DNA of 64,000 nt, from assembly GCF_008151785.1 (NCBI RefSeq), contig NZ_CP036523.1, forward strand, positions 1,178,001 through 1,242,000, given 5' to 3'. Shown here one piece after another: positions 1 to 7,810 of the stretch (within the stretch, counting starts at the first letter, position 1; each line of letters opens with the position of its first letter). Position numbers and translations under genes: made by a program. The stretch is from Peptacetobacter hiranonis (GTDB lineage: Bacteria > Bacillota > Clostridia > Peptostreptococcales > Peptostreptococcaceae). The notes beneath the pieces were generated by a model. It did not search any database. It saw only the letters and a program-made list of their open reading frames with translations, and was not told where the DNA came from.

Positions 1-677
1 ATTCCTAAAATAGATGCAACAAATACAAATATTCCTAAAACAGCAAATCCTACAGTTTTGTTTTTCATACTCATAATTATTATCATAAGTGTAGATATTA
101 CAGTTATTCCTACAAATACATAAAGTATATTTTCTATTAGGAAATCTACTTTATTTGAGCAAACAAATAATGTATCAGATGCAAATGAAAGATCTGAGTT
201 AAATGACGAATCTATTAAGTTACACTTTGATGCAAATGTTGCATTAAATATTAACTTTGATATAAATAATGCTATTGTTTCAAAAATCATAACCATATAT
301 ACAAAAAATAATGAGTTCATCATTTTTGCTGCATAGATTTTCATCTTGTTTCCTGGAATCATCATATAAGTGTATATATTTTTATGGCTTCCATTCCAAT
401 CTTTTAACCATATTGCAGCTGTGTATAAAATAGCTCCCATTACGCCTAAAGATAATAAAAGATGAATAACCATGTTTCCTTCAAGAATCATAGCCCCATA
501 AAATACTCCGCCGATTTGATTTCTATACATTTCTGTTAAATTGTATGTAGTAGCTGACATATAAATGTAGTATCCGTTAACAGCTATGATAGATACCAAT
601 ACTGTGGCACAGTATATAGAATAGAACTTTAGATTCTTTCTTAGCTCTATATTTGAAAGTGCCAGTATTTTACTCAT
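1..677 (-). CDS. ABC-2 type transporter permease (partial, runs off window)
   Basis: Open from an ATG at 677 to the window edge, so the C-terminus is missing. The visible 225 residues start MSKILALSNIELRKNLKFY and hold an N-terminal membrane helix (about 22-42), a second helix pair (about 65-90 and 120-140) and another near 190-225, as in the membrane subunits of ABC-2 exporters. The start codon overlaps the stop of the upstream ATPase gene by 8 nt, so the two are translationally coupled. Substrate is unknown. It belongs to the GntR-controlled operon that starts at about 2050. Confidence 0.75.
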   Translation of the reverse strand, partial: MSKILALSNIELRKNLKFYSIYCATVLVSIIAVNGYYIYMSATTYNLTEMYRNQIGGVFYGAMILEGNMVIHLLLSLGVMGAILYTAAIWLKDWNGSHKNIYTYMMIPGNKMKIYAAKMMNSLFFVYMVMIFETIALFISKLIFNATFASKCNLIDSSFNSDLSFASDTLFVCSNKVDFLIENILYVFVGITVISTLMIIIMSMKNKTVGFAVLGIFVFVASILG

Positions 678-1386
678 TTTGATATACCTCCCTCATCTTT
701 TCAAGAATTGATAGGTTTTCTCTTTCTCTAAGTTCTTCTGCATTTATGTTCATTACTAATTTTCCTTCATCTATGAAGATTACATCATCTACTATGTTTT
801 CTATGTCTGATATTTCGTGAGTAGTGATTACAATAGCCTGATCTTCATTCATGTATTCCGGTATTAAACTTATAAACTCTTCTCTTTTGAAGAAGTCTAT
901 TCCTGAGAATGGTTCATCTAATAATAGATACTCTGGCTTCTGAGCAAATCCTATTATTAGTTTTACTCTAGCTATGTTCCCTTTTGATAGGTTATCTATT
1001 ATATCTTCTTCATTTAATCCGAATATTTTTAGCATTTCCTCTGCCATTTCAGAGTCCCAGTTTTTGTAGAATACTTCCATAAACTCGAACATTTCTGATA
1101 TTTTTGTGTTTGCGAAGTGTATGTTTATATCTGGAACAAATGCAACCTTGTTGTAGCTATTCTGGTTGAATTTTTCACCATCGACAAGCACTTCTCCTGA
1201 GTCTGGTTTGATAAGTCCAGCCATTATTTTCATAACTGTTGTTTTACCAACACCATTTATTCCAAGTAAGGTTGTTACCTTACCTTTTTCTATATTGAAA
1301 CTTACATCATCTAGAGCTTTGAATTTTTTGTATTTTATTCCACTCAGCTTTCTAAATGATCTGCTGACATTTTTTACTTCTAACAT
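670..1386 (-). CDS. ABC transporter ATP-binding protein
   Basis: Cytoplasmic ATPase subunit of an exporter. Walker A (GINGVGKTT) is near residue 42, a variant signature segment (LSKGNIARVKL) near 135, and Walker B (YLLLDEPFSG) near 155. The ATG at 1386 was chosen over an upstream in-frame ATG because AAGAGGAGGAC lies 6 nt before it. The permease overlaps its 3' end and a GntR gene precedes it, the usual order of YtrA-type operons. The signature motif departs from LSGGQ, as in several YtrB/EcsA-like ATPases. Confidence 0.9.
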   Translation of the reverse strand: MLEVKNVSRSFRKLSGIKYKKFKALDDVSFNIEKGKVTTLLGINGVGKTTVMKIMAGLIKPDSGEVLVDGEKFNQNSYNKVAFVPDINIHFANTKISEMFEFMEVFYKNWDSEMAEEMLKIFGLNEEDIIDNLSKGNIARVKLIIGFAQKPEYLLLDEPFSGIDFFKREEFISLIPEYMNEDQAIVITTHEISDIENIVDDVIFIDEGKLVMNINAEELRERENLSILEKMREVYQNE

Positions 1387-1464
1387 TTTGTCCTCCTCTT
1401 CTGCCATAATCAATAGCTCTTAAAAAATAGATTGGCAAAATTTTTATACGAATTTTAGTTATTT

Positions 1465-1824
1465 TTAGTCGTAAAATCTTTCTATTAATTTTATTATTTC
1501 TTCTTTTTCAACCTTTATTGATTTCATATCCTTGATAAATTTTTCAAGAGATTCGTTAACCATCTCAGCCTTTAGAGATGCTATTATCTCTGGGTTTGAT
1601 GTTATTCTGCTCTGATGGTTTCCAAATGTTGTTATTAATTCCATATCGCCCATCTCCTTATATGCTTTCTGTACTGTGTTAAGATTTACTTTTAAACTTG
1701 ATGCCATTTCCCTTCTTGATGGAATCTCATCTCCTGGCATTAATTCCCCTATTATTATTCTTCTTTTTATATTTTTTATTATCTGTAAATATATAGGAGA
1801 GCTTGAGTCTATTTCGAAATACAT
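1465..1824 (-). CDS. GntR family (YtrA subfamily) transcriptional regulator
   Basis: About 119 residues from the ATG at 1824, which follows AAAGGAGA; an upstream in-frame ATG lacks a site. The N-terminal winged helix-turn-helix (about residues 12-75, with IPSRREMASSL and NTVQKAYKEM) is typical GntR. The C-terminal part is short, with no ligand-binding domain, the mark of the YtrA subfamily. These proteins usually repress their own operon with an ABC transporter, which is what lies downstream here. Four copies of a 22-bp palindrome upstream, and two before a VanZ-like gene at 21.6 kb, are its likely operators. Confidence 0.88.
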   Translation of the reverse strand: MYFEIDSSSPIYLQIIKNIKRRIIIGELMPGDEIPSRREMASSLKVNLNTVQKAYKEMGDMELITTFGNHQSRITSNPEIIASLKAEMVNESLEKFIKDMKSIKVEKEEIIKLIERFYD

Positions 1825-1841
1825 AAATTCTCCTTTCCGAG

Positions 1842-2065
1842 GTGTACTATTTATGTGGTACACTTCTTATAAAAAATTTTTTCCTCATTTGGCTAGCGTA
1901 TTATCTGTGTAGTACACACTAGGTAAAAATAATTGATAGAAGTACGGCAGCTCCTATCACGATTGTGTGGTGAGATTTTAATTATTTTTATCTCGATGTA
2001 CTACACAGACAGTACACTTTTTTGAAAATACTTTTGCTATTAACTGTATTATAATGGTAGTACAC
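1842..2065 (-). promoter_or_regulatory. Promoter region with four 22-bp GntR/YtrA-type operators
   Basis: Seen: four sites of form GTGTAY-N10-RTACAC or one to two mismatches from it, at 1842-1863, 1896-1917, 1996-2017 and 2044-2065. The last overlaps a minus-strand promoter: -35 TTTACA at 2072-2077, an 18-nt spacer, and -10 TATAAT at 2048-2053. Sites 1-2 and 3-4 sit in an imperfect inverted repeat centred near 1955. Inferred: autorepression of the GntR-ABC operon. Confidence 0.72.
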
Positions 2066-2102
2066 CTAATCTGTAAAGTAACAATTTTGTTACTTTTTCA
2101 AT

Positions 2103-2135
2103 AAAAAAAGAGCACCTGAATTAAATCAGATGCTC
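2103..2135 (-). terminator. Intrinsic terminator
   Basis: Stem of 10 pairs with one mismatch (GAGCA-CTGA arms) followed on the minus strand by seven T. It would end minus-strand transcripts coming through from 2.5 kb, ahead of the GntR promoter. Confidence 0.75.
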
Positions 2136-2137
2136 AG

Positions 2138-2396
2138 TTGATAAATCTAAAAGCAAAACTCTCTACCATTTAGTTTTTGCCAGAAAAAATCCAGCCATCG
2201 CCGTACAATTTCGTTGTTTACAATGATTGATTTACTGTTCTTTTAATTATTCGTAATTCGTAATATGTAAATTAATGAAAATTGTAAAATCGAAATTCGT
2301 TTTTCTATATAATAAGCTTTTTTCGTCTTTATACGGCTACTATATTTCAAAAAATATTTACCTACAACAAATTTACAAACTTCATCAAACTCTTCA
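2138..2396. other. Gene-free AT-rich stretch, possible gene remnant
   Basis: No ORF with a start codon. The minus strand carries an open frame of about 55 codons from about 2405 down to a TAA near 2245, without a start codon and just downstream of the repeat at 2397-2557. It could be the cut-off tail of a former gene; I do not recognise it. Confidence 0.25.
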
Positions 2397-2557
2397 CTAG
2401 AAACAAGTGCATAAGCTTATGGAAAGAGTTATAACTACTCTATCAGCGACAATTCTGCAAGCGCCCCACATCTTCTAAATGTGTTACTCTAACATAGTGG
2501 GGCGCTGAAGTCTGGAGCCGATGAGTAGTTATACTCTTTCCCTTATGCATTTTCTAG
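2397..2557 (-). repeat. Quasi-palindromic 3' element, copy 1
   Basis: Core on the minus strand: CTCCAGACTTCAGCG, an inner stem of GCGCCCCA/TGGGGCGC type, a loop with GTAACACATT, then CGCTTGCAGAATTGTCGC. The outer stem pairs AAGAG-TATAACTACTC with its complement. The arms extend to CTAG pairs at 2397 and 2554, so the right arm takes in the last codons and stop of the 2543-3052 gene and the left arm mirrors them. Same orientation as that gene. Confidence 0.85.
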
Positions 2558-3052
2558 ATCTACTTCTATTTCCACCTCAGTGTTTAGTTTTTCTATTAGT
2601 TGAGATAGTTCATTTAGTTTATTTTCTAAATCAAGTGACTCTATTTCTTCTTCAAACATTTCAATATTTGGATTTCCGTATTCTATCACACCTAAGTTTG
2701 GCTCTAGGCTGATTCTTGAATCATGAATCATTACCTCTAATAGACTTAAATACTGTCTACCTGTTTTTGCCTCTATTAATAAATCATTTAATGTCTTGCC
2801 TTCATAAACGACCTTATTGTTTCCTGCATGGATAGCTTTCTTTAGATTTACGATATCTTTTAGTAATGCTTTATATTCTTTAAATCTGTCTATATTTTTT
2901 TCTACCAATTCCTGACTTACAACAGATTCACCATCTTTTTTTAGTGGTATATCCCTACAAGAGCCATAAAACTGCTGTTTTAGTTTAGCTTCCTTCTTTT
3001 GTAAGTTTGATAGCATAAATATAGCTTGTTGCATAGTTATCTTCTTTATCAT
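2543..3052 (-). CDS. Coiled-coil hypothetical protein (weakly DIP1984-like)
   Basis: 169 residues starting MIKKITMQQAIFMLSNLQKK, ATG at 3052 after GGAGG with 8-nt spacing. Mostly charged helix: N-terminal segment about 5-30, middle coiled coil about 55-80, C-terminal acidic coil about 140-165. The layout (LSNLQKKEAKL near the start, a central TLNDLLIEAK segment) resembles DIP1984-family proteins, but I am not sure of that. No catalytic motif. Its stop codon lies inside the arm of a quasi-palindromic element. Confidence 0.6.
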   Translation of the reverse strand: MIKKITMQQAIFMLSNLQKKEAKLKQQFYGSCRDIPLKKDGESVVSQELVEKNIDRFKEYKALLKDIVNLKKAIHAGNNKVVYEGKTLNDLLIEAKTGRQYLSLLEVMIHDSRISLEPNLGVIEYGNPNIEMFEEEIESLDLENKLNELSQLIEKLNTEVEIEVDLENA

Positions 3053-3135
3053 ATACAACACCTCCGTTTGAAGGAAATTATATCACAATGGAAACGCTTT
3101 TACAATAAATGGTTCATAATAGATTATATTTAAAC

Positions 3136-3164
3136 AATAAAAAACCCCTATACTTTTAGGAGTT
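3136..3164 (-). terminator. Intrinsic terminator of the Fur-like gene
   Basis: On the minus strand AACTCCTA pairs with TAGGGGTT across a short loop and is followed by six T. It lies about 70 nt after the Fur-like stop codon. Confidence 0.75.
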
Positions 3165-3235
3165 GGCATACGATTATAGTACAGGAGTTTTAGGTTAAGA
3201 TTTATGTTTGAAATTTTGATTATGCTTTTTTAAAA

Positions 3236-3682
3236 TTATTTTTTTACTCTTGTCGTATTTATACTGTCTATTTTTAAATCATCGTTATATCCTTTGTTGA
3301 CTAGGATATTTTTGACAGCTGAGTACAGCTCGCAACAGTTTATACTTACTACTTCTCCATTTTGAAGAGTTACGCTGCAATCACCACACTCTACATTATC
3401 GTCAGCATTAGCAAAAGTAAATTTTTCATTTTCATCTATTATCCCAGCTTCTTGAAGGATTTTTATAAATCTATAAACAGTTGCTAATCCAATAGATCTG
3501 TCCTTTTTTCTAACGTTATAATATACTTCTTTTATCATAAGAGTTTCATTGCTTAAAATAGTATCCAGGATTAATCTTCTTTGGAAGGTTATTCTATGTC
3601 CCTTAGACTTTAACTCCTCTACAATTTGATTTTTTACCTCATTTTTATTATTAAAATCTATCTTTCCATTGTTTTTAAGCAA
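3236..3682 (-). CDS. Divergent Fur family transcriptional regulator
   Basis: About 148 residues. The N-terminal winged helix is clearly Fur-like: KSKGHRITFQRRLILDTIL near residues 25-45 and GLATVYRFIKILQEAGII near 70-88. The C-terminal dimerisation part is short and lacks the histidine-rich metal site (HHHD-type) of classical Fur/PerR/Zur, though it keeps a CGDC pair and a CCE. The TTG at 3682 has AGGGAG 8 nt upstream; the GTG at 3691 would overlap that site. Metal sensing is therefore uncertain. A Fur-box-like palindrome overlaps the transcription start region, suggesting autoregulation. Confidence 0.8.
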   Translation of the reverse strand: MLKNNGKIDFNNKNEVKNQIVEELKSKGHRITFQRRLILDTILSNETLMIKEVYYNVRKKDRSIGLATVYRFIKILQEAGIIDENEKFTFANADDNVECGDCSVTLQNGEVVSINCCELYSAVKNILVNKGYNDDLKIDSINTTRVKK

Positions 3683-3740
3683 TTTATTCACTCCCTTTAT
3701 TAATAATTTATGTTTATTGAAATTTAATCGTTGTATATAT

Positions 3741-3791
3741 TGATATTCGTTATCATATATAAATTATAATCATTTTTCTCATATTAGTCAA
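3741..3791 (-). promoter_or_regulatory. Promoter and Fur-box-like operator of the Fur-like gene
   Basis: Minus strand: -35 TTGACT at 3786-3791, 17-nt spacer, -10 TATAAT at 3763-3768. Immediately downstream the inverted repeat TGATATTCGTTATCA (3741-3755) resembles a Fur box and would cover the start point. Confidence 0.75.
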
Positions 3792-3853
3792 TACTAGCTT
3801 AAAAATATTTTAAATAGTTAGATAAATATTTCTTTTGATAGAAATTTTTTCAT

Positions 3854-3887
3854 AAAAAAAGGAGATGATTTAATATTATTCATCTCC
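3854..3887 (-). terminator. Intrinsic terminator
   Basis: AGGAGATGA pairs with TCATCTCCT, then seven T on the minus strand. It follows the EEP-family gene directly. Confidence 0.85.
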
Positions 3888-3896
3888 TAATTATTT

Positions 3897-4973
3897 CTAA
3901 TTTAATTTAAATTCTATTGTTGTTGGATTGTGATCAGAATACTTAAATTGTAAGTCACTTCCATTTTTAGCGACAACATTTATATTATCAGATACAATAA
4001 ATCCATCTATAATTGCAGTGAAGTTTACATCTTTATCATAAGGAATTCCAGCAGTTCTGTTAGTTGGTACATTTTCATCTACCTCAAATCTATATCCCTT
4101 TGGACTGAAGTTTTCTGGAATATAATCATACCAATCAGGTCTTTCCTCAGTTTTTGCAAATTTATTTATGTCAGTGGTTGGAATAACGTGGTTCCAATCC
4201 CCACCAGCTATTACATAATTCCCTTTTTTGTACTCATCTTCAAGTATTTCTTCTAACATATTAAGCTGCTTCTGTCTAAATTCTCCACCTTTATCATATG
4301 CTGACATATGTAGATTTATAAGGACAAGCTCTTTATTATTAGTTGTTTTTACTCTATTTACTATCATGCATCTATCTAATCCAAATAATCTAGCAAGCCA
4401 ACTCTGGTCTGTAGGAAGGGATATTCTCTCAGCAGTTTCAAATTTATACTTGCTGTATGTACCCTGTCCTGCAGATACTTTACCATGCATATCGTTAAAT
4501 GGATATATAATATATGGTACTTTATAATTAAATGCAAAACAATTTGTATATTCATCATCTAAACCATGAGCAACAAGTACTCTCTGATCTGTTTTTCTAC
4601 TTCTAGAACTATCTATATCTATTTCCTGAACAAAAGCAAAATCAGGGTCTATTTTGTTTAATTCATTTACTGAACCTTTGATATTTTTCATTACAGTTTC
4701 TCTATCTTTAGCCTTAGATTCTGTTCCACCGTCCATGAAAAAGTCAAAATCTTGGCTATATGCTCCAAAGCCAATATTATATGTTGTTATAGAGTGTGTC
4801 TTAGCTAGGTCAACTTTTTCTTTGCCAGCATCATGTGCTATCATTAGATTTTCTTTGTATAGTGGCTGATAGTCACATACAGTAAGCCAACCTAAATATG
4901 CACATAAAATTATAACTACTGTACCAAGTACAGCAGCTATGACCTTAGCTATTTTTTTTAAGCTTTTTCTCAA
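3897..4973 (-). CDS. Endonuclease/exonuclease/phosphatase (EEP) family protein, membrane-anchored
   Basis: 358 residues from a TTG preceded by GAGGT. One N-terminal membrane helix (about 8-30) should place the catalytic domain outside the membrane. Family motifs in order: TTYNIGFG (about 63), FAFVQEID (about 112, metal-binding Glu), INLHMSAYDKGGEFRQ (about 220), IAGGDWNH (about 257, Asp/Asn) and SDHNP (near 347, catalytic Asp-His). The fold is shared by DNase I, sphingomyelinases and inositol phosphatases; with a signal anchor, a phosphoesterase acting on extracellular or lipid substrates is more likely than a DNA repair nuclease. Substrate not determinable. Confidence 0.85.
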   Translation of the reverse strand: MRKSLKKIAKVIAAVLGTVVIILCAYLGWLTVCDYQPLYKENLMIAHDAGKEKVDLAKTHSITTYNIGFGAYSQDFDFFMDGGTESKAKDRETVMKNIKGSVNELNKIDPDFAFVQEIDIDSSRSRKTDQRVLVAHGLDDEYTNCFAFNYKVPYIIYPFNDMHGKVSAGQGTYSKYKFETAERISLPTDQSWLARLFGLDRCMIVNRVKTTNNKELVLINLHMSAYDKGGEFRQKQLNMLEEILEDEYKKGNYVIAGGDWNHVIPTTDINKFAKTEERPDWYDYIPENFSPKGYRFEVDENVPTNRTAGIPYDKDVNFTAIIDGFIVSDNINVVAKNGSDLQFKYSDHNPTTIEFKLN

Positions 4974-4992
4974 TTTTTACCTCTATTTTATC

Positions 4993-5301
4993 CTATTCAT
5001 TTATTAAATCTATAGCAAAATTAAGAGTAGCATGTCCATCACAAGCACCAAATTTTACCATATCTAACATTTCTACTTTTGTTTCGCCTGGAGCAAAGGC
5101 TTTTATACGTTCAAATTCTCCCATAAGCTGTGGGCTTAAAAGAAGTAAATCTATATTATTACTTGAAAGAACTTCCTCTATTTTATTTCTATGAATAGCT
5201 TGTATATCGCAAGCTATATTTCTGCTTTCTGCTTCTTTTTTCATTCTGTCCACTAATATATCTGTAGACATTCCACCAGTACACGCAACCACTATCTTCA
5301 T
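4993..5301 (-). CDS. PTS sugar transporter IIB component, lactose/cellobiose-like (lone)
   Basis: 102 residues. Starts MKIVVACTGGMSTDILVDRM, with the phosphorylatable cysteine at residue 7 in the C-x-x-GMST loop of the cellobiose/chitobiose IIB family. LLLLSPQL near 55 is the conserved second strand. It accepts phosphate from IIA and passes it to a sugar at IIC. No IIA or IIC gene is adjacent, so it either serves a complex encoded elsewhere or has become regulatory. The gap to the EEP gene is 19 nt, suggesting co-transcription. Confidence 0.85.
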   Translation of the reverse strand: MKIVVACTGGMSTDILVDRMKKEAESRNIACDIQAIHRNKIEEVLSSNNIDLLLLSPQLMGEFERIKAFAPGETKVEMLDMVKFGACDGHATLNFAIDLINE

Positions 5302-5525
5302 AAGTTTGTTTATATCCTTCCACTTTTATTTCATTTAGAAAAAATTTAACTTTATAACTCTAATAATAGTTTTAATTTATCTAGTATTTCTTATAGAAAA
5401 ATACACGAACTATTATCAGATTTAATTGTCTTATAATATATATTATAAACCCAATAAACAATCTGTCAATATTATAATCGTTCGTGTAATTCTAAATAAT
5501 AATTCTTATTTATTATAGATTGTTT

Positions 5526-5885
5526 CTAATCTATACCTTTTTTTAATTCATATACTTCATTATTAATAATATCTACACTCATACTACCAACTCTTATTCG
5601 CTCTCCCTTGTCATTTAAAAACATTTCCACCAAAGCGTTCGGATTTTCAATTATTTTTAGTTTCTTCGCTCTAGTCATTTTCTTTATATATGATTCAAGC
5701 TTCATTGCAGAACTTCTGCTGCTGCTTTCAAAATATGCTTCAAGCTTTTTAAATCCGTAGTTTTTAGTGTATTTGCAGTTAATTCCATCTGTATGTTCAA
5801 GCATTCTTCTTTTGATATCCGTAGTATATCCAGTGTATAATGTATCATTTTTACATCTTATTATATATGTATAGAAAATCTTCAA
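5526..5885 (-). CDS. GIY-YIG nuclease domain protein (YhbQ/UPF0213-like)
   Basis: 119 residues from a TTG with AGGAGA upstream. FYTYIIRCKNDTLYTGYTTD gives the GIY-YIG pair as YTYI and YTGYT; Arg in DIKRRMLEH (about 27) and Glu in AMKLESYIK (about 64) complete the catalytic set. Single-domain members are thought to act on structured or damaged DNA. A C-terminal extension of about 35 residues is longer than the usual 85-95. Probably co-transcribed with the NUDIX gene 12 nt upstream. Confidence 0.85.
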   Translation of the reverse strand: MKIFYTYIIRCKNDTLYTGYTTDIKRRMLEHTDGINCKYTKNYGFKKLEAYFESSSRSSAMKLESYIKKMTRAKKLKIIENPNALVEMFLNDKGERIRVGSMSVDIINNEVYELKKGID

Positions 5886-5897
5886 TTATTTTATCTC

Positions 5898-6506
5898 CTA
5901 GTTTTCGTTATCTTTACCAACTGATATGAATATCTGTAAAGCTAAAAATGCCTTTACATCCATATTTGCTTTGCTTTTCAATATTTCAACAGCCTGCTGT
6001 CTGTCTACTAATAAAGTCTGAATTTCTTCTGTTGGTTCAAGATATTTATTAGATGGCTCACCTTTGCATGTGCAGTAAAGTAAAGAGAAAGATTCATCTG
6101 TCATGCCTGGAGATGGGTATAAACCGAATCCACTATCCATTTTATTTATTTCAACAAGGTCGAGTCCTGTTTCTTCTTTTAATTCTCTTTTTGCACAAAC
6201 TTCTATGTCCTCACCTGGATCTATAAGTCCAGCTGGAAGTGAATATACATAATCGTCTAAAGGAACACGATATTCTCTTATTATAACAAGTTTGTCCTCT
6301 TCTATATGATATGGAACCATTACAACAGCGTCATCTCTGTCATTTCCATCGCCAAAATACATATCGTTAAGCTCTTCTTCTGATTTTCTTGTAGCTAACA
6401 TCCAAGTTTTTTCAGATTTGTCTTTAGATTCGTATTTCATTTCATACATGCTTAAATATTTAGACTTCCGTATTGGAGTTAATTTTTTTACTTTTTTCTG
6501 TCTCAT
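5898..6506 (-). CDS. NUDIX hydrolase (ADP-ribose pyrophosphatase-like)
   Basis: 202 residues, ATG preceded by AAGGGG. The Nudix box is complete near residues 97-119 (GEDIEVCAKRELKEETGL), giving the metal-binding REXXEE core. YRVPLDDYVYSLPAGLID just before it is typical of the ADP-sugar diphosphatase subgroup. It would hydrolyse ADP-ribose or similar nucleoside diphosphate derivatives in the cytoplasm. Linked to the GIY-YIG gene. Confidence 0.88.
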   Translation of the reverse strand: MRQKKVKKLTPIRKSKYLSMYEMKYESKDKSEKTWMLATRKSEEELNDMYFGDGNDRDDAVVMVPYHIEEDKLVIIREYRVPLDDYVYSLPAGLIDPGEDIEVCAKRELKEETGLDLVEINKMDSGFGLYPSPGMTDESFSLLYCTCKGEPSNKYLEPTEEIQTLLVDRQQAVEILKSKANMDVKAFLALQIFISVGKDNEN

Positions 6507-6634
6507 GTTAAATCCCCTTCTTATCTATAATTATTATTTTAAAAAAGAATTATTTTATATTAATTATATAATTTGATTATATCACAATTTCTAATATTAA
6601 TTAAATATGATATGTATTTTATAAAATTATATAT

Positions 6635-6665
6635 AAAAAAAAGAGATACCCTTTTGGATATCTCT
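6635..6665 (-). terminator. Intrinsic terminator (probably bidirectional)
   Basis: AGAGATA and TATCTCT arms with an AAAA loop flanked by A and T runs on both sides. It follows the dehydratase activator gene. Confidence 0.85.
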
Positions 6666-6685
6666 AAAAAATTTCTTTATTAAAA

Positions 6686-7447
6686 TTATCTTCTACCAAA
6701 TCCTATAACAGCAGCACCTAATGCTCCTATTATCTGAGTGTCTTCAGCTAAGAATATTTCTTTTCCTATTATTTCAGATACCATTCTAACAAGCTCGCTA
6801 CTTTTTGCAAGACCACCTGTGAATGCTACCTTGTCTACTATTTCTCCTCTTGATAACATAGAAGTAGATTTATTAGCTATTGATTTTAATATACCGGCAG
6901 CAACTTCTCCTGTTGGAACGTTCTGTGCTAATAAACTTACTATTTCTGACTCAGCAAAAACAGTACACATACTAGATATGTTTACTGGGTTGTTTCCTCT
7001 TGCAAGTTCATCTATTTTAGTTATATCGCTTCCTAATATATTAGAAGTTACTTCTAAGAATCTTCCTGTACCTGCAGCACATTTATCGTTCATTAGGAAG
7101 TTTACTACGTTTCCATCCGCATCAAGGTTTATAACTTTACTATCCTGTCCACCTATGTCAAGTATTGTTCTTACATCATTATTTATAAAGTGTATTCCTT
7201 TACTATGGCAAGTTATTTCAGTTACCTTTTTATCAGCAAAGTCCATAACTCCTCTACCATATCCAGTACCTACAACTTTTTTGATTTCTTCTTCTGGTAT
7301 ACCTTCTTTTAATTTTTCATAAACTTCATTAGCAGTAGTCATTGGGCTCCATCCTGTTGGAACTATTATTTTTTTAACTATTTTTTCTCCATCAAATAAA
7401 ACCCCTTTTGTTGCTACTGATCCTGAATCAACGCCTATACTGTACAT
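6686..7447 (-). CDS. 2-hydroxyacyl-CoA dehydratase activator-type ATPase (BadF/BcrA/HgdC family)
   Basis: 253 residues. ATG at 7447 chosen because GGAGGAG lies 8 nt upstream. Motifs: GVDSGSVATKG (phosphate-1, about 4-14), ILDIGGQDSKV (about 97), CAAGTGRFLEV (about 121, with one cluster cysteine) and FTGGLAKS near 215. Two such cysteines per monomer would bridge a [4Fe-4S] cluster in the homodimer. The protein passes an electron to a radical dehydratase or reductase at the cost of ATP. No dehydratase subunits are adjacent, so its partner is elsewhere. Confidence 0.88.
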   Translation of the reverse strand: MYSIGVDSGSVATKGVLFDGEKIVKKIIVPTGWSPMTTANEVYEKLKEGIPEEEIKKVVGTGYGRGVMDFADKKVTEITCHSKGIHFINNDVRTILDIGGQDSKVINLDADGNVVNFLMNDKCAAGTGRFLEVTSNILGSDITKIDELARGNNPVNISSMCTVFAESEIVSLLAQNVPTGEVAAGILKSIANKSTSMLSRGEIVDKVAFTGGLAKSSELVRMVSEIIGKEIFLAEDTQIIGALGAAVIGFGRR

Positions 7448-7810
7448 TAACTTTACTCCTCCCACTTTTTGTATATATATAATTTGTTTGATTATTATTT
7501 TACATTATTAGTCTACTTATCTATTTTATCATAGTTTTATCTAATAGTATAATAGAGATTTACTATAACATTATAAATTTAATATTTGAAATTGGCAGTT
7601 TTAATTTTCATACAAAAAAATTATTGATTTTTGATTATTTATATTTTTTTACTATAAATTCTAAATATGTTGAAATTCCAATATTTTTAAAATTTATCAT
7701 ATTTTCAGAACAGTTGTATAAATGAGAATAAAGTGTTATCCTAAAATTGTGTTTGAGAAAACGTATTTCAAATGACACAGAGAATAGATATTTTTACGGA
7801 GGGTAAAAAA
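7448..7810. other. Divergent promoter region, no gene
   Basis: About 360 bp of AT-rich sequence between two divergent genes. It must hold the promoters of both. A weak -35/-10 pair for the plus-strand aminopeptidase (TTGTAT, 17 nt, TATCCT near 7715-7743) is possible. No palindromes or small ORFs with a ribosome site stand out. Confidence 0.5.

Noticed and set aside
6738-7322. 194-codon plus-strand ORF opposite the dehydratase activator
   Set aside because: It shadows a gene with complete ASKHA motifs, has no ribosome site and has an unlikely Ser/Thr-rich composition.
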